DNA of 64,000 nucleotides from Mycolicibacterium sarraceniae (GTDB lineage Bacteria > Actinomycetota > Actinomycetes > Mycobacteriales > Mycobacteriaceae): the NCBI RefSeq assembly GCF_010731875.1, contig NZ_AP022595.1, positions 3,968,001-4,032,000 on the forward strand, in the 5' to 3' direction. The notes beneath the pieces were generated by a model. It saw nothing but the letters and a program-made list of their open reading frames with translations. It ran no database searches and had not been told where the DNA came from. The position numbers were made by a program, and so were the translations under genes. Shown piece by piece: positions 59,952 to 64,000 of this stretch (positions are counted from its first letter, which is position 1; every line of letters starts with the position of its first letter).

Positions 59952-61103
59952 ATGACATCCCCAGCGGCATTCACTTCCGATGGCCTGCCCCGAGCCCGCG
60001 GACTCGGCATCCCGCTGCCCGGCGACCCCGGTCCGCTCAATGCGATCACCGATGTCGCCGGTATCGAGGTCGGGGTGATCACGCTGGTGGCCGGCGACGG
60101 GGCGATGACGGTGGGCCGCGGACCTGTGCGCACCGGTGTGACCGCCATCCTTCCCCGCGGCCGAACCGGGCTCGGAGCACCCTGTGCCGCAGGGTGGTTC
60201 TCACTCAACGGCAATGGCGAGATGACCGGAACCACCTGGATCGAAGAGTCGGGCACCTTCAATCTCCCTGTCCTGCTATCGAATACACACGCAGTCGGCG
60301 CCTGCCACACCGGCGTCATATCGTGGGTCAATCGAGTTGATCCGGTACTGGCACGCCAATGGCTGCTGCCGGTATGCGCCGAAACCTGGGACGGCTACCT
60401 CAACGACATCAATGGTGGTCACGTGCGCCCGGAACATGCCGAGGCCGCGCTGGACAACGCGACCGGAGGGCCAGTTCCGGAAGGGTCAGTCGGGGGTGGG
60501 ACCGGAATGAACTGTTATGAGTTCAAGGGCGGCAACGGCACGGCATCGCGCCTGGTGCGCTACGGCCGCCACACCTTCACAGTCGGCGCCTTCGTGCAAG
60601 CCAATTTCGGTGCGCGCCAAGAACTCACCGTTGCCGGACGTCATATCGGCCCACATGTGGTTGCCGACAATCCGCTCGACGGCGACTGGTTCGAGCGCGA
60701 CCTCAACCGCCCACCACCCGGCGCAGGCTCGGTGATTGCGGTGATCGGCACCGACGCGCCACTGCTTCCCGGCCAGTGCAAGGCACTTGCCCGGCGGGTA
60801 CCGCTGGGCCTGGCCCGCACCGGCACCACCGGCAGCCACTTCTCCGGCGATATCTTCGTGGCTTTCTCCACCGCCGAGGCGCCAGATCTCGGCAGCCGCT
60901 TCCCCACCGGCGATGTCGACGACGACGAGTTCGGCAAGGTGCGGTTCCTGCCGTGGGGACGGATGGATGACCTGTACACCGCGGTCGTGCACAGCGTCGA
61001 AGAGGCTGTACTCAACGCCTTGGTGGTCAATGCCGATATGGTCGGCCGCGACGGTCACCGCTCCCCCGCGCTACCCCACGATCAGCTGCGCGCCCTGCTG
61101 TGA
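59952..61103 (+). CDS. P1-family peptidase (DmpA/BapA-like aminopeptidase)
   Basis: A 383-residue member of the DmpA-type N-terminal nucleophile family. Landmarks are GLGIPLPGDPGPLNAITDVA at the N-terminus, SGTFNLPVLLSNTHAVGACH, GGGTGMNCYEFKGGNGTASR before the cleavage region, and the nucleophile segment GAGSVIAVIGTDAPLLPGQC with serine in GAGS. In the family the precursor cleaves itself before that serine into two chains and then removes N-terminal D- or beta-amino acids. It is complete. Confidence 0.85.
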   Translation: MTSPAAFTSDGLPRARGLGIPLPGDPGPLNAITDVAGIEVGVITLVAGDGAMTVGRGPVRTGVTAILPRGRTGLGAPCAAGWFSLNGNGEMTGTTWIEESGTFNLPVLLSNTHAVGACHTGVISWVNRVDPVLARQWLLPVCAETWDGYLNDINGGHVRPEHAEAALDNATGGPVPEGSVGGGTGMNCYEFKGGNGTASRLVRYGRHTFTVGAFVQANFGARQELTVAGRHIGPHVVADNPLDGDWFERDLNRPPPGAGSVIAVIGTDAPLLPGQCKALARRVPLGLARTGTTGSHFSGDIFVAFSTAEAPDLGSRFPTGDVDDDEFGKVRFLPWGRMDDLYTAVVHSVEEAVLNALVVNADMVGRDGHRSPALPHDQLRALL

Positions 61104-61104
61104 G

Positions 61105-61917
61105 TCACCCGCTCAGCTCAGGCATCGCATCGGGTTCGGTGAAGTCGATCTGAGCCGCCGGGTTGGCGATCGCTGTCACCAGACCGGTCCCGAACGGCCC
61201 CTCGTCGTCGAATAGTGTTCCGGTACCGACCGAGATTCCGTCCGATACCCAGTGCGAATCACCTTGAACACCAATACCTTCTGATTTCGGAAGCCGGCTC
61301 AGCGCGACGGTGAGATCACCGTTGATGTAGCCGATGCCCATGGTGCCCATATTGCTGACCAGACTGGTGGCCTCGGCGACGATGACGGTGCGCAAAAACG
61401 GGGTGATGTCGTGGCCGGCCACCACGTCGATCGGGCTGTGGTACACGCGCTTTCGTGACGTGTTCTGGTGTATGCCCCCGCCGGGGCTCCAACCGGCGTC
61501 ATCGCTACCGATGACGTATGCGTGCGCCTCCGTCTCAGGCGGCGGGTTGAATGAAGCCACGCACGACCACTCCTCGCCCGGCGGCGGTTCGGACTGCCGG
61601 TACTGCACCAGCGTGGCGCGGGCGACGATCACGTCGCCCTGGATGACATCGCACTCGCTGTTGCGCACCCGATGACCGTCCCGGACCAGCCGCGACTGGA
61701 CGATCGTCGGGACGCGCTTCGCCGCCCTGAACAGGTCGACCGTCAGTCGAGCGGGCAGGAAGCCGGGCACGTCGAACCGGTGCTCCAGGTTGAACGCCGC
61801 CAGACCCACCACGGCCGGGCCGTTGAGCATGTCGGTACCCCAGCGACTTCGGGCGTTCTCCGTCGGGTGGAAGATGCCGTCAGGATCGGAAATGAAATGA
61901 GCCGGTCGGCTGGCCAT
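61105..61917 (-). CDS. TesB-like acyl-CoA thioesterase (double hot-dog)
   Basis: A 270-residue protein. The N-terminal hot-dog (RSRWGTDMLNGPAVVGLAAF, then PARLTVDLFRAAKRVPTIVQ) and the C-terminal one (YHSPIDVVAGHDITPFLRTV, then NGDLTVALSRLPKSEGIGVQ) fit acyl-CoA thioesterase family proteins of mycobacteria. It would hydrolyse acyl-CoA to free acid. It is convergent with the peptidase gene, 1 base apart. The fatty-acid chain length is not predictable by eye. Confidence 0.72.
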   Translation of the reverse strand: MASRPAHFISDPDGIFHPTENARSRWGTDMLNGPAVVGLAAFNLEHRFDVPGFLPARLTVDLFRAAKRVPTIVQSRLVRDGHRVRNSECDVIQGDVIVARATLVQYRQSEPPPGEEWSCVASFNPPPETEAHAYVIGSDDAGWSPGGGIHQNTSRKRVYHSPIDVVAGHDITPFLRTVIVAEATSLVSNMGTMGIGYINGDLTVALSRLPKSEGIGVQGDSHWVSDGISVGTGTLFDDEGPFGTGLVTAIANPAAQIDFTEPDAMPELSG

Positions 61918-61978
61918 CCGGGCATCCTCGCATAGCGTCCTCCGGTGTCGGTGCCCGGATCATCAGACGACGTAATCA

Positions 61979-62164
61979 ATGGGTCTGCTGCACGGGGGCG
62001 ATGCGTGGCTGTTCGTGGGATGGTGCCGGTTGCGCGAAGACATCCGAGGATTTCAACTCGACCGCATCCGGCACCTGGAGATCACCGAGAAGGTGTTCCC
62101 CGAACGCGATCCTGCGGTGCTGGACGCGGATCTTTCACGGTGGCGCACTCGGCGACTGGGGTGA
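61979..62164 (+). pseudogene. WYL-domain regulator, C-terminal fragment
   Basis: The 61-residue frame (GGDAWLFVGWCRLREDIRGF, then QLDRIRHLEITEKVFPERDP) matches the end of WYL-domain transcription regulators (WYLVGWCRLRxxxRxFRLDRI). The N-terminal helix-turn-helix half is absent; upstream DNA belongs to the thioesterase promoter. A gene remnant. Confidence 0.65.
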
Positions 62165-62170
62165 CGCCGC

Positions 62171-63373
62171 TCAGCCGGTGACGCGGTCGACCAGTTCGCG
62201 CGCCAAAGCGAACGCCGAGGTCGCGGCTGGTGACGGCGCGTTGCGTACGTGTGAGACGTGTCCGTCGCGGGAGATCACGAAGTCATCGACCAGTGCCCCG
62301 TCCCGGCCAACCGCCTGTGCTCGCACACCGGCGTGCGAGCTGCCGTCCAGATCGGCCAGCGTCAGGCCCGGCATGTAGCGTGCGGCAGCGGTGACGAACG
62401 CCCGCCGACTGGCTGCCATCTGGATCTCGTCGAGTCCCACCCGCCAGTACCTGCGCGCCACCCGCCAGGTTCCCGGCCAGATCAGCGTCTCCCAGGAATC
62501 TCGAATACTCAACCGGCGCAATGCGTATGCGTCGCGAGCACCGACGATCATGGCAGTCGGCCCGAGCGTCACGTCACCGGTGATGTTTTTGGTGATGTGT
62601 ACCCCGAGAAAGGGTAGCTCGGGGTTGGGCACCGGATAGATCATCCCGTTCAGCCGGGGCCGCTCGCTGGGTGTCAGTCCGAGATAGGCGCCGCGGAATG
62701 GCACGATCTGGGGCTCGCGCGGCGCTCCGGCCCGGCGGGCCAGACGATCGGCCCACAGACCGGCACACGCGATCACGTTTCGCGCGCGCAACGAACCATC
62801 TGAGGTGTGGACTATCGGACTGCCCGCACCGTCGATCGCAGTGACCGAGCTGCCGAAGCGGACCGTCACACCTGCCGCCCTGAGTTCGCCGACCAGAGCG
62901 CCGGCGACTGCGGGATAGTCGACGATACCGGTGTTGGGTGCGTGAAGTGCCTGCAGTCCAACGGCATTGGGCTCGATGTCGGCGATTTCCTGCGCGCCGA
63001 TCCGGCGCAACCCCGGCACGTCGTTGGCGATGCCTCGCGCCTGCAGGTCGTCGAGCCTGCCCAACTCATCGGGAGACAGCGCGACGATCAGCTTGCCGCA
63101 TCGCTCATGGCTGATGCGGTTGTGCTCGCAATACTCATACATCAGGCGAGCACCCTCGACGCACAACCGGGCCTTGAGCGATCCCGGCTGGTAGTAGATA
63201 CCGCCGTGGATCACTCCGGAGTTGTGACCGGTCTGATGGCGTGCCGGTCCGTCCTCGCGTTCGAGAACACAAACCGAGTCGGCGGGGCGGCGCATGGTCC
63301 ACTCTCTGGCTACGGCCAGACCGACTATGCCTGCGCCGACAACCACCAGGTCATGTGCACCGGCAGAAGCCAT
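62171..63373 (-). CDS. lhgO: L-2-hydroxyglutarate oxidase (FAD-dependent)
   Basis: A 400-residue enzyme from the ATG at 63,373; an ATG three codons upstream is possible. The dinucleotide motif HDLVVVGAGIVGLAVAREW opens it, the family segment TGHNSGVIHGGIYYQPGSLK follows, then VIACAGLWADRLARRAG and VPNPELPFLGVHITKNITGD. LhgO oxidises L-2-hydroxyglutarate to 2-oxoglutarate, feeding electrons to the membrane quinone pool. Gene length matches E. coli LhgO (about 420). It follows a MscS-type gene on the same strand, 5 bases apart. Confidence 0.88.
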   Translation of the reverse strand: MASAGAHDLVVVGAGIVGLAVAREWTMRRPADSVCVLEREDGPARHQTGHNSGVIHGGIYYQPGSLKARLCVEGARLMYEYCEHNRISHERCGKLIVALSPDELGRLDDLQARGIANDVPGLRRIGAQEIADIEPNAVGLQALHAPNTGIVDYPAVAGALVGELRAAGVTVRFGSSVTAIDGAGSPIVHTSDGSLRARNVIACAGLWADRLARRAGAPREPQIVPFRGAYLGLTPSERPRLNGMIYPVPNPELPFLGVHITKNITGDVTLGPTAMIVGARDAYALRRLSIRDSWETLIWPGTWRVARRYWRVGLDEIQMAASRRAFVTAAARYMPGLTLADLDGSSHAGVRAQAVGRDGALVDDFVISRDGHVSHVRNAPSPAATSAFALARELVDRVTG

Positions 63374-63378
63374 GCCGC

Positions 63379-64000
63379 TCAATCAATATCCACCTCGGTC
63401 GTCTGGTCCAGTGCCCGAAGGACGTGCTGGCGTCGTTCCTCGATGGTCCGGCCCAACTCTTGCAGCAGGCGCGGATTGCGCTGTACCAACTCGGCGATCT
63501 TGTCACGGCCAACGTATACCGCGGTGACTTCCCCGACCGCATAGGCGGACCCGAGAACCGGCTGGCGGGTGAGTGTCGACTGCCCCAGGAAGGAACCCTC
63601 TTCCTGCGTCCAGGCGACTACCTCGGAGCCGTCTTCCATGATCGCGTTCATCTGCACGGCGCCCGCTAGGACGAATGTCATCCCCAAGGGTGTCTCGCCC
63701 GCCCGCTGCATCCGCTCGCCGTCGGCGTAACACTCGATTCTGGCATGCTCGACCAGGTCCTCGTGCTCGTCACGGCTCAACCGGAAGGTTGGGCCGACGA
63801 CCTTGAAGATGGCCTCTTCAATCCGCTCCGGTGTCGAGAACGAGTCATCGGCTTCGTCGAGGTGCAACCCTTCGCGGCGCGCGGCGTACCAGATCCAGCG
63901 CCGGAACCTGGCTGTCGCCTTGCCGTCCTCAGCCGGGGAGATGAGCGGGATCTTCGTCCGGTATTGCATGCCGCCGAGGGCAATGGTGTTGGGGTTTCGG
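63379..64000 (-). CDS. MscS-type channel with cyclic-nucleotide-binding domain, C-terminal part
   Basis: The frame is open to the window edge, so the gene begins outside. It starts PNTIALGGMQYRTKIPLISP, which resembles the C-terminal beta region of MscS-type channels, then RRWIWYAARREGLHLDEADD. The last 120 residues are a cyclic-nucleotide-binding beta barrel (ERMQRAGETPLGMTFVLAGA, then SEVVAWTQEEGSFLGQSTLT). Rv2434c of M. tuberculosis has this same composition. It would be a gated osmotic channel of the inner membrane; the pore part is not visible. Confidence 0.75.
   Translation of the reverse strand, partial: RNPNTIALGGMQYRTKIPLISPAEDGKATARFRRWIWYAARREGLHLDEADDSFSTPERIEEAIFKVVGPTFRLSRDEHEDLVEHARIECYADGERMQRAGETPLGMTFVLAGAVQMNAIMEDGSEVVAWTQEEGSFLGQSTLTRQPVLGSAYAVGEVTAVYVGRDKIAELVQRNPRLLQELGRTIEERRQHVLRALDQTTEVDID

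Overview
The window is high-GC actinobacterial DNA, most probably from a rapidly growing Mycobacterium (Mycolicibacterium). The basis is the gene families: DUF1906, DUF393 and DUF6131 proteins, a mycobacterial lipoprotein family, a RodA homologue, a TopoN/TopoM-type second type II topoisomerase pair, IS1549-like and IS110 elements, and many GTG/ATG starts with ATGA overlaps.

Layout. 1-2,041: end of an S53 peptidase gene, then two overlapping envelope genes. 2,042-3,200: decayed DNA. 3,201-6,780: an M-box magnesium riboswitch and long leader, then a PRC-barrel/MgtE-N/CBS protein and an NRAMP-like transporter in one operon. 6,759-11,895: RodA, a lipoprotein, a DUF1906 protein, a VapC remnant, a DUF393 protein and a 51-residue DUF6131 membrane peptide, all on the minus strand. 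12,180-15,880: a decayed GAF-type signalling gene split by an IS1549-like element that made a 72-bp target duplication and itself carries an IS3-family insertion. 15,883-20,064: the topoisomerase pair. 20,065-33,854: metabolic and regulatory genes (SRPBCC protein, GMC oxidoreductase, acetyltransferases, methyltransferase, ilvD), a broken IS3-family element and an intact RES/Xre-type toxin-antitoxin pair.

33,896-53,415 is a nest of Tn7-like elements and the most interesting part of the window. Element 1 is a remnant: a left end at 35,061-35,127 and a leftward tnsA cut by an IS110 fragment. Element 2 is 18,120 bp (35,244-53,363). It has matching ends starting TGTCCGATCCGGAA, several about 20-bp presumed TnsB sites at each end, and a perfect 5-bp target duplication (CTTTT). 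It encodes a tyrosine recombinase, TnsA, TnsB, TnsC, TniQ and a small protein. Behind these lie an IS3-family element invaded by an IS4-family element, and a two-gene cargo: a HEPN plus RapA/SNF2-type helicase, and a sacsin-like GHKL ATPase with a C-terminal zinc finger. I infer this pair to be an anti-phage or anti-plasmid system. A second copy of the right end lies inside the element, just before the cargo, and a third element is represented by a solo left end just outside the right boundary.

53,416-58,700 is an accessory zone of toxin-antitoxin modules (AbrB/RelE-like, DUF2384-like/RES remnant, YefM/RelE, lone HicB-like), gene fragments, and a cluster of 20-bp repeats that may be another transposon end. 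58,780-64,000 returns to ordinary chromosome: sulfurtransferase, P1 peptidase, thioesterase, L-2-hydroxyglutarate oxidase, and the end of a MscS channel with a cyclic-nucleotide-binding domain.

All family calls are from reading motifs and sequence by eye. No database search was run.
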